Part shown: in pieces, positions 1 to 8,356 of the stretch
How positions within the stretch are numbered: the first letter of the stretch is position 1
How the letters are laid out: the number at the start of each line of letters is the position of its first letter
DNA from: CAVUFH01 sp963740835
GTDB taxonomy: Bacteria > Actinomycetota > Acidimicrobiia > IMCC26256 > PALSA-610
Assembly (NCBI GenBank): GCA_963740835.1
Contig: CAVUFH010000002.1
Location: forward strand, 434,001 to 498,000
Reading direction: 5' to 3'
Length of the DNA: 64,000 nt
Made by a program: the position numbers and the translations under genes
The notes under the pieces: model-generated
The model's database searches: none
Told to the model about the DNA's origin: nothing
What the model saw: only the letters and a program-made list of their open reading frames with translations

Positions 1-165
<165 letters not shown>

Positions 166-407
166 CGATCCACCATGTTGAATCGTCGATTTGGGCGGGC
201 CGACGCGAGTCAACGCCGAGCGGAAGACGCCCCGGAAGCGGTGGTCGGCCCGCGGGCAGTCCGCGAAAAGTCCGCGGAATGTCCGTCAACCGTCAACAGT
301 CACCAACGCGTGCCAACAGTGTTTTCGCAGGTCACGATGCACGCTCGACGCGAGTGTGCAGGGAGTGAGACTGTCCGCGCAGTTCGAGGTCTACCGACGC
401 GCTGACG
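166..407. other. Intergenic region, no gene seen
   Basis: Between the polyQ gene and the convergent thioesterase. Short open frames here have no family resemblance. A small palindrome (GCTGACGTCAGC, 401-412) overlaps the thioesterase stop codon. No clear terminator. Confidence 0.5.
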
Positions 408-1025
408 TCAGCGGGGATCGGGCGCTCCCGCGAAGAGGGACGGATCGACGGTGATGTAGATCGCGCGGCAGGTCGCAACCACTGCATCGCCCGTGCGCAG
501 TTCGGCACTGATGAAGAGCTTGCGGCGTTCCCGCCCGTCGAGCCGGGCATGAATCTCCAAGGGTTCGTCGACGGGTACGGGTGCGAGATAGCGAACCGTC
601 AACTCGCCGGTGAAGGCCGGTTCCTGCAGTTGGCCGATGACGAACCCGGTCACGTCGTCGAATGCCGCCGCGACGATGCCGCCGTGCGCACGACCGGGTG
701 CGCCTTCGAACGCGCGCCGCAGCACGACTTCGGCGACAACCTCGTCGTCGTCGTACCGCACGTCGAGCTCGACGCTCGTCGGGTTCGACCGGCCGCCGAC
801 GGCTCGGTCCTCAAACCCGCGCCCGCCCAGGACCGACCCGTCCGGGCGGTTCCGCATGAGTGCCAGGCGATCACGTCTCGGCGTCGCAGCGATGCCGCGT
901 GCGAGCTCATTCGCGGTCTCCGTGACCGCGGCGAGCGCATCGTCCTCGAGCTCATGCGCGGCAAAGGCGTGGTTGATTGCGCGCAAGCTCGCGGCCGCGA
1001 CCTCTCGCGCCTCTTCGGTCCCCAT
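408..1025 (-). CDS. PaaI-type hotdog-fold acyl-CoA thioesterase
   Basis: 205 residues. The C-terminal half carries the PaaI/4HBT signature: a GRAHGGIVAAAFDDVTG stretch (the HGG loop and central helix), followed by beta strands ending in a YLAPVPVDEPL segment. Such enzymes hydrolyse acyl-CoA thioesters and release CoA. PaaI proteins are usually near 140 residues; the extra N-terminal 60 or so are probably helical and of unknown role. The ATG start at 1025 lies 4 bases after the stop of the luciferase-like gene on the same strand, so the two are co-transcribed. The substrate cannot be read from the sequence; a role in degrading acyl-CoA intermediates is inferred from the neighbours. Confidence 0.8.
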   Translation of the reverse strand: MGTEEAREVAAASLRAINHAFAAHELEDDALAAVTETANELARGIAATPRRDRLALMRNRPDGSVLGGRGFEDRAVGGRSNPTSVELDVRYDDDEVVAEVVLRRAFEGAPGRAHGGIVAAAFDDVTGFVIGQLQEPAFTGELTVRYLAPVPVDEPLEIHARLDGRERRKLFISAELRTGDAVVATCRAIYITVDPSLFAGAPDPR

Positions 1026-1029
1026 CTGG

Positions 1030-1905
1030 TCAGATGAGCGCGGCGGACAGGCGGCGCCACTCTTCGATGGGTGTCCCGCCGTGCGTGGGGATCACTTGGA
1101 TGCACACGTGGCCGGCGCCGGCGTCGAGGTGCTGGTCGACTCGTGACTTGATCGCGTCCTCGTCGCCCCATGCGACGATCGCGTCGACGAAACGGTCGCT
1201 TCCGCCGTCGGCGAGGTCGGCGTCGGTGAAGCCGAGCCGCCGCCAGTTGTTCGTGTAGTTCGGGAGACCCAGGTATATCGCGAGTGAGGCGCGTGCATGG
1301 CGCCGCGCTTCTTCAGGGTCGGTGCTCAGCACGACCGACTGCTCGACTGCGAGGATCTTGTCGGGGCCGATGATCTCACGCGCCATCGCGGTGTGTTCGG
1401 GTGTCGCGTGGTACGGGTGCGCGCCGTCGGTCCGCTCGGCGGAAAGGGCGAGCATCTTCGGGCCGAGTGCGGCGAGCACGCGGCGCGGTGGCGTGGTCGG
1501 TTGGGCGGCGAGGAACAGCGACGCGTCCATGTCGTCGAGGTACTGGCGCATCGTCGCGATCGGGGGCGAGTACGTCGTCTTGCGGATGGTCTCGACCATC
1601 GGCTTGTGACTGACGCCGAGGCCGAGGACGAACCGACCGGGATACGCCTCTTCGAGTGTCCGCCACGCCGCGTTCGTCGTCATCGCGTCGCGCGCGTAGA
1701 GAGGAACGATGCCAGTCGCGAGGACCAGGTCGGTCGTGGCGCCGAGGAGCAAGGTCGAGTGCACGATCGCGTCGCGGTTGACCGCTTCCGGCAGCCAGAG
1801 CGTGCCGAATCCCAGATGCTCGATCTCCAGCGCGACCTCGCGCGCTTGCGGCCACGGGAGCGGGTCGAGCGTGTGCGTCCAGAGTCCGATCCGTCCAAGG
1901 TCCAC
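1030..1905 (-). CDS. Luciferase-like (LLM) F420-dependent oxidoreductase
   Basis: 291 residues with a GTG start. The N-terminus (GLWTHTLDPLPWPQAREVA), the GFGTLWLPEA strand and the LATGIVPLYARDA segment resemble the probable F420-dependent oxidoreductase family TIGR03620 of actinobacteria. The fold is a TIM barrel that binds F420 (or FMN) and transfers hydride or oxygenates small substrates. It heads a two-gene operon with the thioesterase. It diverges from a lipoprotein gene across about 50 bases, which must hold both promoters. The physiological substrate is unknown. It is one of five luciferase-like enzymes in the window, and they are only distantly alike. Confidence 0.8.
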   Translation of the reverse strand: MDLGRIGLWTHTLDPLPWPQAREVALEIEHLGFGTLWLPEAVNRDAIVHSTLLLGATTDLVLATGIVPLYARDAMTTNAAWRTLEEAYPGRFVLGLGVSHKPMVETIRKTTYSPPIATMRQYLDDMDASLFLAAQPTTPPRRVLAALGPKMLALSAERTDGAHPYHATPEHTAMAREIIGPDKILAVEQSVVLSTDPEEARRHARASLAIYLGLPNYTNNWRRLGFTDADLADGGSDRFVDAIVAWGDEDAIKSRVDQHLDAGAGHVCIQVIPTHGGTPIEEWRRLSAALI

Positions 1906-1956
1906 ACGGGCACGGTACCGACGGCCTAGCGTGCCCGCATCTCACAAGGGGTACGC

Positions 1957-2412
1957 ATGCTCGGGAGGCGCATCGAACTGGTCTGCTCGGTCGCCGCGTT
2001 GGTGCTCGTCGGCTTCGGTTGCGGCGGTGACGACGACGACAGCTCGTCCGGTACGACGAAGTCGGAGTTCATCAAGCAAGCCGACGCGATCTGCAAGGAC
2101 TTCAACGCGCAGATCCAAAAGAGTGTCGAAGGTCTTCCCGAGGACACGTCGCAGTCGGATGTCGCGCAGTTCACCCTCGACACGGCGGTGCCGCTGTTCA
2201 GGGACCAGGTCGACAAGTTGCGCGACCTCGTTGCGCCCGCGGCCGACGCCGAGCAGGTCGAGCAGCTGTGGGACGACCTCGGGACCGGCACGGATCAGCT
2301 CGAGCAGAAGCTGAAGGACGACCCGAAGGGCGCGTTCTCCGAGGACTACGACCCGTTCGAGGACGTGAACAAAGCGCTCAACGAATACGGCCTCAACGAG
2401 TGCGGCGGCTGA
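1957..2412 (+). CDS. Small secreted protein, probable lipoprotein
   Basis: 151 residues. A hydrophobic leader of about 20 residues ends in VGFGC, an imperfect lipobox with Cys22 as the possible lipidation site. A Gly/Asp/Ser-rich linker follows, then an acidic helical domain of about 120 residues (FIKQADAICKDFNAQIQ onward). This layout is common in actinobacterial surface proteins of unknown function whose mature part begins with an ADAICK-type helix. An AAGGGG ribosome-binding site at 1946-1951 supports the ATG. It is followed by the aldehyde dehydrogenase gene, which has its own operator-like site, so the two are probably separate transcripts. Confidence 0.65.
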   Translation: MLGRRIELVCSVAALVLVGFGCGGDDDDSSSGTTKSEFIKQADAICKDFNAQIQKSVEGLPEDTSQSDVAQFTLDTAVPLFRDQVDKLRDLVAPAADAEQVEQLWDDLGTGTDQLEQKLKDDPKGAFSEDYDPFEDVNKALNEYGLNECGG

Positions 2413-2444
2413 TCCCGGGCCGTGTGGGCTCGACGCACCGAAAA

Positions 2445-2458
2445 TAGAACGCGTTACA
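2445..2458. promoter_or_regulatory. KstR-like operator candidate
   Basis: TAGAACGCGTTACA fits the published mycobacterial KstR consensus TnnAACnnGTTnnA at every fixed position. It ends 10 bases before the aldehyde dehydrogenase start. KstR is a TetR repressor of sterol catabolism; no KstR gene is visible here, so the regulator is inferred. Confidence 0.5.
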
Positions 2459-2468
2459 CTTCCTACAC

Positions 2469-3929
2469 ATGACGACGCGACAGCTGCTCATCGGCGGGGA
2501 GTGGACCGACGGGGCGGACGGTGCCTACGACATCGTGAACCCCGCGACCGAAGCGGTCATCGATCGGGCGCCCGAAGCGTCGGTCGCGCAGGCCCAGGAT
2601 GCCGCCCGCGCCGCGCGCGAAGCGTTCGACTCGTGGTCGCGCACGAAGCCGGAAGTACGCGCCGATCTCTTGCAACGAACCGCGGAGGCGATCAAGGCCC
2701 GCTTCGAGGATCTGTTGCCCCTCGTGATCGCCGAGACCGGTTGCACCGCGACGGTCGGCAAGCAGATGCAGGTACCGACGGCGTGGACGCGCTTCGAGTC
2801 CTACGCGCGCTATGCGATGGAGCCGCATGACGTGATCCCGCTGCTGCCCGGTGAGATGCCCGCGACCGCGCTCGCGCCGGGTGGACTCATGGGTGCGATC
2901 GTGCGGCGCGCGCCGGTCGGAGTCGTGGCGTGCATCACGCCGTACAACTTCCCGATCGTGAACATGGCCGGGAAGCTCGGGCCCGCGCTCGCCATGGGGA
3001 ACACGGTGGTCGTGCGGCCCGCGTCGCAGAACCCGCTCGCCGTCATCGAGCTCGTCAAGATCATGCACGAGGTCGGCTTCCCCGAAGGTGTCGTCAACGT
3101 CGTCACCGGGTCGACGCCCGGGTCGGGCGAAGCGCTCGTCGAGAGCCGCGACGTCGACATGGTCTCGTTCACGGGTTCGACCGGTGTCGGTGTGCGCATC
3201 GCCGAAGTCGGAGGTCGCACGATGAAGCGGACCTTGCTCGAGCTCGGCGGGAAGGGCGCGGCGCTGGTGTTCGACGACGCCGACGTGAAGACCGCGGTGT
3301 CGATGATCGGCTCGGTCTGGACGTTCCATTCCGGCCAGATCTGCACCGCGCCGACCCGCGCCATCATCCAGCGCAAGCTCTACGAACCGGTAGTGGCCGG
3401 ACTGGCGAAGATGGCCAGCGTGCTGAAGGTCGGCGATCCGTACGAGCCCGGCACGGTCGTCGGGCCGGTCATCACCGCCGCGCACCGCGATCGCGTCGAG
3501 GGCTACGTGCAGCTCGGCCGCGACGAAGGCGGCGAGGTGGTCGCCGGTGGCGAGCGACCGGAGAAACCCGACACCGGCTTCTATGTCGCGCCCACACTCA
3601 TCGCGGGTGGCCGGCGCGGCATGCGCGTCGTGCAGGAGGAGATCTTCGGGCCGGTCATCGTCGCGATCCCGTTCGACGACGAAGACGAAGGGGTCGCCAT
3701 CGCGAACGACACCGACTTCGGGCTCTACGACTACGTGTTCAGCGCCGATACCAACCGTGCCTTCCGTGTCAGCAAGCGTCTGCGCTCCGGAAACGTGGGC
3801 ATCAACACGACGCAGCGGAACCACAACGCGCCGTTCGGGGGCATGAAGTTCAGCGGTGTCGGTCGCGACGGTGGCGTGTTCGGCCTCCACGCGTACAGCG
3901 AGATGCAGTCCGTCGTCTGGCCCGGATAA
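2469..3929 (+). CDS. NAD(P)-dependent aldehyde dehydrogenase
   Basis: 486 residues, full length for the superfamily. It oxidises an aldehyde to the acid through a thioester on the catalytic cysteine. Visible residues: Asn160 in TPYNFP (oxyanion), Glu258 in LELGGKG (general base), Cys292 in SGQICTAPTR (nucleophile), and FTGSTGVG of the Rossmann part. The position that is usually Lys in the nucleotide-binding VVVKPA strand is Arg183 here (VVVRPAS), which may affect cofactor choice. It starts directly after the KstR-like site and is followed on the same strand by two luciferase-like genes with short gaps, so it probably leads that operon. Substrate unknown. Confidence 0.9.
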   Translation: MTTRQLLIGGEWTDGADGAYDIVNPATEAVIDRAPEASVAQAQDAARAAREAFDSWSRTKPEVRADLLQRTAEAIKARFEDLLPLVIAETGCTATVGKQMQVPTAWTRFESYARYAMEPHDVIPLLPGEMPATALAPGGLMGAIVRRAPVGVVACITPYNFPIVNMAGKLGPALAMGNTVVVRPASQNPLAVIELVKIMHEVGFPEGVVNVVTGSTPGSGEALVESRDVDMVSFTGSTGVGVRIAEVGGRTMKRTLLELGGKGAALVFDDADVKTAVSMIGSVWTFHSGQICTAPTRAIIQRKLYEPVVAGLAKMASVLKVGDPYEPGTVVGPVITAAHRDRVEGYVQLGRDEGGEVVAGGERPEKPDTGFYVAPTLIAGGRRGMRVVQEEIFGPVIVAIPFDDEDEGVAIANDTDFGLYDYVFSADTNRAFRVSKRLRSGNVGINTTQRNHNAPFGGMKFSGVGRDGGVFGLHAYSEMQSVVWPG

Positions 3930-3942
3930 TCAGGTTCGCGTC

Positions 3943-4914
3943 ATGACCGCCTGCGTATCGATCGTTCCCGAAGGTGAGCTCGCGTACGGGCTGCAGTTGC
4001 CCGTGCAGGCGTTGTCGGTGCGCACGTCGTCGCCGTGGGAACGCGAGCACTCCACGGTCGAGGACATGATCGACGTCGCGCGCGCGTGCGACGGCGCCGG
4101 CTTCCTCTATGTCGCGGTGTGTCACCACGTCGCCGTACCCCGCGAACCCGCGGAGATGATGTCGACGCAGTGGTTCGACCCGATCCCCACGCTCGGGTTC
4201 ATCGCCGCGCAGACGACGCGTACGCGCGTCATGACGAACGTGTTCGTCGCGGCCTACCAGCATCCCCTGCAGACGGCCAAGGCGTTCGCCACCCTCGATG
4301 CGCTTTCGGGTGGTCGCACCATCCTCGGTGTCGGTGTCGGTCACGTCGAAGGTGAGTTCGAGGTGCTCGGTGTCCCGTTCAAGGAGCGCGGCGCGCGCAC
4401 GGACGAAGCCATCGACGCGATCACCGCCGCGCTCAGCGACGAATGGCCCGAGCACGCCGGCGAGTACTGGAGCTTCAAGGACGTCGGTCAGCGACCGCGG
4501 CCCGTCCAGGACCCGCGTCCGCCGATCTGGGTGGGCGGGTACGGCAAGCCCGCGCTGCGCCGCGTCGCGGCGCGCGGCGACGGTTGGATCCCGCAGGGCA
4601 CGCCCCGCAAGCAACTTCCTGACGACATCGCGTACATCTTGCGCCACCGCGACGAAGTCCGTCCGGGCGCGGTGCCCGAGATGGGCTTCATCACCGAGAC
4701 CGTGTACGTCGGCGAACCCGACTTCGACATCGGTCCGTACTCGGTTTCCGGCTCTCCTGAGCAGCTCGTCGAGTCGTTCAACCAGTTGGGCGCCATCGGA
4801 ATCAGTCACCTCCAGCTGCGGTTCGCGAGCCGGTCCGCATCGGAGCTGCGCGACCAGGTTGCGGCGTTCGGCACCGAAGTCGGACCGCACCTCACCCGGC
4901 GCGCGCTCGCCTAG
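3943..4914 (+). CDS. Luciferase-like (LLM) F420-dependent oxidoreductase
   Basis: 323 residues from the ATG 13 bases after the aldehyde dehydrogenase stop; an earlier in-frame ATG inside that gene is less likely. It has the bacterial luciferase TIM-barrel pattern: an early LQLPVQ strand, TRTRVMTNVFVAAYQHP, LDALSGGRTILGVGVG (flavin/F420 phosphate region) and PPIWVGGYG near residue 200. Members use F420 or FMN for hydride transfer or monooxygenation. Its position between the dehydrogenase and a second LLM gene suggests three linked steps on one aldehyde- or ketone-bearing substrate; that is inference. Confidence 0.85.
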   Translation: MTACVSIVPEGELAYGLQLPVQALSVRTSSPWEREHSTVEDMIDVARACDGAGFLYVAVCHHVAVPREPAEMMSTQWFDPIPTLGFIAAQTTRTRVMTNVFVAAYQHPLQTAKAFATLDALSGGRTILGVGVGHVEGEFEVLGVPFKERGARTDEAIDAITAALSDEWPEHAGEYWSFKDVGQRPRPVQDPRPPIWVGGYGKPALRRVAARGDGWIPQGTPRKQLPDDIAYILRHRDEVRPGAVPEMGFITETVYVGEPDFDIGPYSVSGSPEQLVESFNQLGAIGISHLQLRFASRSASELRDQVAAFGTEVGPHLTRRALA

Positions 4915-4930
4915 ACACAAAGGGGTACCC

Positions 4931-5920
4931 GTGCCGCTGCTCACCATGCGCCAGGACTTCCGCGCCCCGGCCTTCGGCGCCGCGTCGGCGAGCGACATCT
5001 ACCGCGCCGCGCTCGAACAAATGAAGTGGGCCGACGCGCACGGGTTCGACTTCCTCGTGCTGTCGGAGCACCACGGCATCGACGACGGGTGGATGCCGGC
5101 GCCGATCACCATCGCCGCCAGCATCCTCGCGATGACGGAGCGCGCGCCGATCCTGCTGTCGGCGTCGATCCTGCCGTTGCACGACCCGATTCGCATCGCC
5201 GAGCAGATCGCGGTGATCGACAACGCGTTCCCGGGCCGGCTGTGGACCGTGCTCGGCGCGGGCTACCGCGTCGACGAGTTCGAGATGGCCGGGGTCGACC
5301 ACGCGCGGCGCGGCAAGATCCTCGAAACCCAAGTCGCGGCGATGTTGCAGGCCTGGACGGGCGAGCCGTTCGAATGGGAAGGGCGCACGGTGCGCGTCAC
5401 ACCCGTACCCGCGACGAAGCCGCACCCGACGGTGCTCATCGGCGGGGGAGTGCCCGCCGCGGCGCGCCGCGCCGCGCGACTACGGCTCCCGATGATGCCA
5501 ATGAACACCGACCCCGCGCTGCACACCGCGTACCGTGACGAAGCCGACCGCATCGGCTTCACCGGTGGGTTCGTGATGGTGCCGGAGGGTCCGACGTTCC
5601 TGCATGTGACCGATGACCCCGACCAGTCGTGGGCAGAGATCGCGCCGTACCTTCTCTACGAGACGCAGACGTACGCGTCGTTCCAGACACCGGGCCAGCA
5701 CTCGACACCGCGCGTCGACGCCGACACGGTCGAAGACCTGAAGCGGGCCGATCAGATCTGGGTGGGCACGCCCGGGCAGATCCTCACGCGTGCGCGCGAG
5801 CTCGCGCCGATGGCCGCGCTCAACTTCCACCCGCTCGCGGGCGGGCTCCCGCCCGATCTCGCCTGGGCGAGTCTCGAACTGTTCGCCGACAAGGTGCTCC
5901 CCGAGCTGCGAGCCGGCTGA
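4931..5920 (+). CDS. Luciferase-like (LLM) flavin/F420-dependent oxidoreductase
   Basis: 329 residues from the GTG. An AAAGGGG ribosome-binding site at 4918-4924 favours this over the ATG 15 bases later. Family marks: FDFLVLSEHH, ILPLHDPIRIAEQIAVIDN, RLWTVLGAGY and PTVLIGGG. It differs clearly from the LLM gene just upstream, being closer to the FMN-type limonene/alkane monooxygenase-like branch, so the pair is not a recent duplication. It ends the aldehyde dehydrogenase operon. Cofactor and substrate cannot be fixed from sequence alone. Confidence 0.85.
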   Translation: MPLLTMRQDFRAPAFGAASASDIYRAALEQMKWADAHGFDFLVLSEHHGIDDGWMPAPITIAASILAMTERAPILLSASILPLHDPIRIAEQIAVIDNAFPGRLWTVLGAGYRVDEFEMAGVDHARRGKILETQVAAMLQAWTGEPFEWEGRTVRVTPVPATKPHPTVLIGGGVPAAARRAARLRLPMMPMNTDPALHTAYRDEADRIGFTGGFVMVPEGPTFLHVTDDPDQSWAEIAPYLLYETQTYASFQTPGQHSTPRVDADTVEDLKRADQIWVGTPGQILTRARELAPMAALNFHPLAGGLPPDLAWASLELFADKVLPELRAG

Positions 5921-6062
5921 CGGACCTGCGCCGTGGGCCGACGACACCGCGCGAGCACCCGCAGCACTGAAGACCCTGGTCAAAGGCCCTTCCGGCCGCT
6001 ACCTTCTGCGGAACTCACGTAGGGCCCGCGCCGTACCGGCCGGGTGGGACGAGGAGGCCGCC

Positions 6063-6557
6063 ATGGCGCGGTACCGCCGTTTCGACGTTGCCGTGGCTGC
6101 CGCGGGCCAGGACGCCGACGCGATCGAGTCCGTGCGCCTCCGGCGGGCGGGACTCAAGACCGCGATGAGCGGGCTCGAGATCGCGATTGCGGCACCCGCG
6201 CCCGGTCGTCTCGACGAATGGGCCCACGGCGTGCGCGACGCGCTCGCGGTGCTCCAGGAGGTGTGGACGCATCACATCGTCGACACCGAGACGCCCGGTG
6301 CGTTCCTCGACGAGCTCGTGGATGCCGCACCCCGCCTCGCGAAGCCCGCGCAGCGGTTGCGCGAAGAGCACGCCGAGATCCTGTCGATCCTGCTCGAGGT
6401 CGAGGACAAGCTCGCACCCGATTTCGAGGACGCCGAGTGGTCCGAGCGCCTGCGGTCGGTGCTGACGAGCCTGCTCGTCGCGCTCGCGCGTCACCGCCAG
6501 CGGGGTGCCGACCTCGTGTACGAGGCCTATGCCGTCGACATCGGGGGCGGCTTCTAA
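6063..6557 (+). CDS. Helical protein, possibly hemerythrin-like
   Basis: 164 residues, predicted all helical. Histidines and acids sit where a four-helix HHE/hemerythrin bundle would carry them: VWTHHIVDTE, LREEHAEIL and ARHRQRGADLVYEAY. The spacing is not the textbook HxxxE/HxxxH/HxxxxD pattern, so metal binding is uncertain. The C-terminal YEAYAVDIGGG motif looks conserved but I cannot name its family with certainty. It is preceded by 142 bases containing CCCTGGTCAAA and a GGCC-rich element. It is tail-to-tail with the Rieske gene, overlapping by 4 bases. If it binds iron, an oxygen- or NO-sensing role beside the Fe-S genes would make sense. Confidence 0.45.
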   Translation: MARYRRFDVAVAAAGQDADAIESVRLRRAGLKTAMSGLEIAIAAPAPGRLDEWAHGVRDALAVLQEVWTHHIVDTETPGAFLDELVDAAPRLAKPAQRLREEHAEILSILLEVEDKLAPDFEDAEWSERLRSVLTSLLVALARHRQRGADLVYEAYAVDIGGGF

Positions 6558-8299
6558 CCCGCCGGCACCGCCTCGGCGTCGTCCTCGTAGAGCGCTTCAC
6601 CGCGTCGCAGACGCGTCGCGATCTTGACGACGGTCGGCAGCTCGCGACGCGTCGGCGTGTGTGCGGCGAGGAAGCGCGCGACCGCGGTGAGCACGAGCGC
6701 GGACTCTTCCGAGCCCTCGGGCCACTGCTCGGCTTGGCGCACGCCGGCTTCGACAGTCTGGTACCAGTGGAAGCCTGCGTCCTCGACGAGAAGCGCGTGG
6801 CCGAGCGCGGCGACGAGCTCGGCACGCGCGCCACCGGCCTGCAGGAAGCCGTATGCCTCGTTGCCGGCGTCGTCGACGCCGCCTTGGATCTCGAAGCATT
6901 GGACGAGGGCGTCGAGATCGCCCTTCTCGGCGCGCGGGAGCCGCGCCGCGGGAACGTTGAGGAAGCGGTCGAGGTAGACGCGGAGCGCGGCGTGAACGCA
7001 CCCGCGCAGCAGCTCCGGGGTCGGGTGCCGGTCGAGGGCGTGGTGCAACGCGTTCGCACTCGTGAAGGAGTGGTGGACTGTGTTCCAGTCGCCGTGGTCG
7101 TTCTGGATGTGGAAGCGCGTGATGCGCAGTGCCGCGGCGTACGCGATCGCGCGTCCGAGCTGCTCGGCATCGATGCCGTTGCGTACCGCCGCGAGCAGCG
7201 CGGCCACGACCGCTTTCGGATCGTCTTCGAGGAAGTTCCACGCGAGCGCGGCGACGGCTTCGTCCGAGAGCGTGCCACGCCTCGCCGCGCCGTCGGCCCA
7301 GGCTTGCGGCAGTGCGTCGATCGTCGAGTCGGCCAACGCGGCGAGGTCATGTGGGTGCCGCCACTCCGAGAATTCCTCGGAGCGTTGCGCGGACGCCGTC
7401 TGGCGGACGAGCGTCGGGAGGACGACCGGGGCTGCGTCGTCGTCGAGATGCGCGAGCGACTCGAACGCCTTGTTCGTGAAGTCGATCGTGTGACCCTCGT
7501 CGATGAAGATGTGATCCGTCGCAGCCGCGAACATCATTCCTTCTGCGTTTTCGACGTGCGCGGCACTCGTGAGCGCCGTCTCGAGCACACGTTCGGCCGC
7601 GTCCGCGGCGCGCGTCTCGACGAAACGCCGGTACCACTGTGCGAGCCGGTCGACGGGCACGCCGTCGCTCGTCAGTGGGCCGACCGGGAAGTTCGGGGCG
7701 CGACCTCGTGTGTCGTTCGCCACCGCGGCGAGACCGTGCACCAGCGCGAGCGCGCGATCGTCGCCGGCGAGATGGGGGAAGAGGTTGGCCATCGCAACGA
7801 GCGTGGTGAGTCCGGTGCCCCAGCCGGCATCGCGGTAGCGCGTACCGAACTCGACGCCGGTCCGGACGATCTCGCCGGGCTCGACGCCTGCGTCGAGCAG
7901 CCCGAGCACCGACTTGGCGACCACGAGCGTGATGTCCTCCTCGAGGCCTTCGCGCAACCGGCGTTGGAGGTGGGCGACCACGTCGGTGTCGGGACGGGGC
8001 ACAACCATCACGTCGTCGCCGCGGATCTCGACGTCGAAGCCGCGCGCGTCGTCGGCCCAGAGGTCGAGGGTGCAGCCGGACACCAGGTCGAAGCGCGCGT
8101 GGTGCCAGTGGCAGGTCACGAGCCCGGACTCGACCGTGCCCTGGTGGAGGGGGAAGCCGAGATGCGGACACCGGTCCTCGATGGCGTAGCCGGTGCCGTC
8201 GTGCCAGAACACGACCACCGGCAACGAGCCGACCTTGGTGCGCAGCTGACCGGCGGACTGGAGCTCGGCCAGCGAGCCGGCGCGGACCTCTTGGGCCAT
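6554..8299 (-). CDS. Rieske [2Fe-2S] protein fused to a large helical domain
   Basis: 581 residues. The first 100 or so form a Rieske domain with Cys44-x-His46 (DRCPHLGFPLHQG) and Cys63-x2-His66 (CHWHHARFD), which ligate a [2Fe-2S] cluster. The remaining 480 residues are mostly helical and histidine-rich, for example TDHIFIDEGHTIDF and DWNTVHHSFTSANALHHAL. The second motif faintly resembles the questin oxidase family. The usual ring-hydroxylase non-heme iron motif is not seen. The ATG at 8299 is preferred because GGGGGTGA lies just before it; a GTG two codons upstream is the alternative. It diverges from a SufR-like regulator, which probably controls it. Confidence 0.75.
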   Translation of the reverse strand: MAQEVRAGSLAELQSAGQLRTKVGSLPVVVFWHDGTGYAIEDRCPHLGFPLHQGTVESGLVTCHWHHARFDLVSGCTLDLWADDARGFDVEIRGDDVMVVPRPDTDVVAHLQRRLREGLEEDITLVVAKSVLGLLDAGVEPGEIVRTGVEFGTRYRDAGWGTGLTTLVAMANLFPHLAGDDRALALVHGLAAVANDTRGRAPNFPVGPLTSDGVPVDRLAQWYRRFVETRAADAAERVLETALTSAAHVENAEGMMFAAATDHIFIDEGHTIDFTNKAFESLAHLDDDAAPVVLPTLVRQTASAQRSEEFSEWRHPHDLAALADSTIDALPQAWADGAARRGTLSDEAVAALAWNFLEDDPKAVVAALLAAVRNGIDAEQLGRAIAYAAALRITRFHIQNDHGDWNTVHHSFTSANALHHALDRHPTPELLRGCVHAALRVYLDRFLNVPAARLPRAEKGDLDALVQCFEIQGGVDDAGNEAYGFLQAGGARAELVAALGHALLVEDAGFHWYQTVEAGVRQAEQWPEGSEESALVLTAVARFLAAHTPTRRELPTVVKIATRLRRGEALYEDDAEAVPAG

Positions 8300-8356
8300 C
8301 TTCACCCCCGGGACGAGTATTTACGCGAAGCGATACTTGCGATAATGTGCTTTGTG
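8300..8356. promoter_or_regulatory. Divergent promoter with GCGATA direct repeats
   Basis: Between the Rieske gene and the cysteine-rich regulator. Two GCGATA copies lie 10 bases apart (8330-8335 and 8339-8344 region). GATAAT at 8341-8346 resembles a -10 element placed about 10 bases before the regulator ATG, suggesting a leaderless transcript. The repeats are candidate operator half-sites. Confidence 0.4.

Noticed and set aside
401..412. Palindrome GCTGACGTCAGC as a further TetR operator
   Set aside because: No spacer, overlaps a stop codon between convergent genes, and no promoter is expected there.
6044..8344. Very long open frame antisense to the Rieske gene, continuous with the SufR-like gene
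   Set aside because: Arg/Val/Asp-rich shadow translation of a GC-rich gene on the other strand; only the part from 8345/8357 has a real domain.
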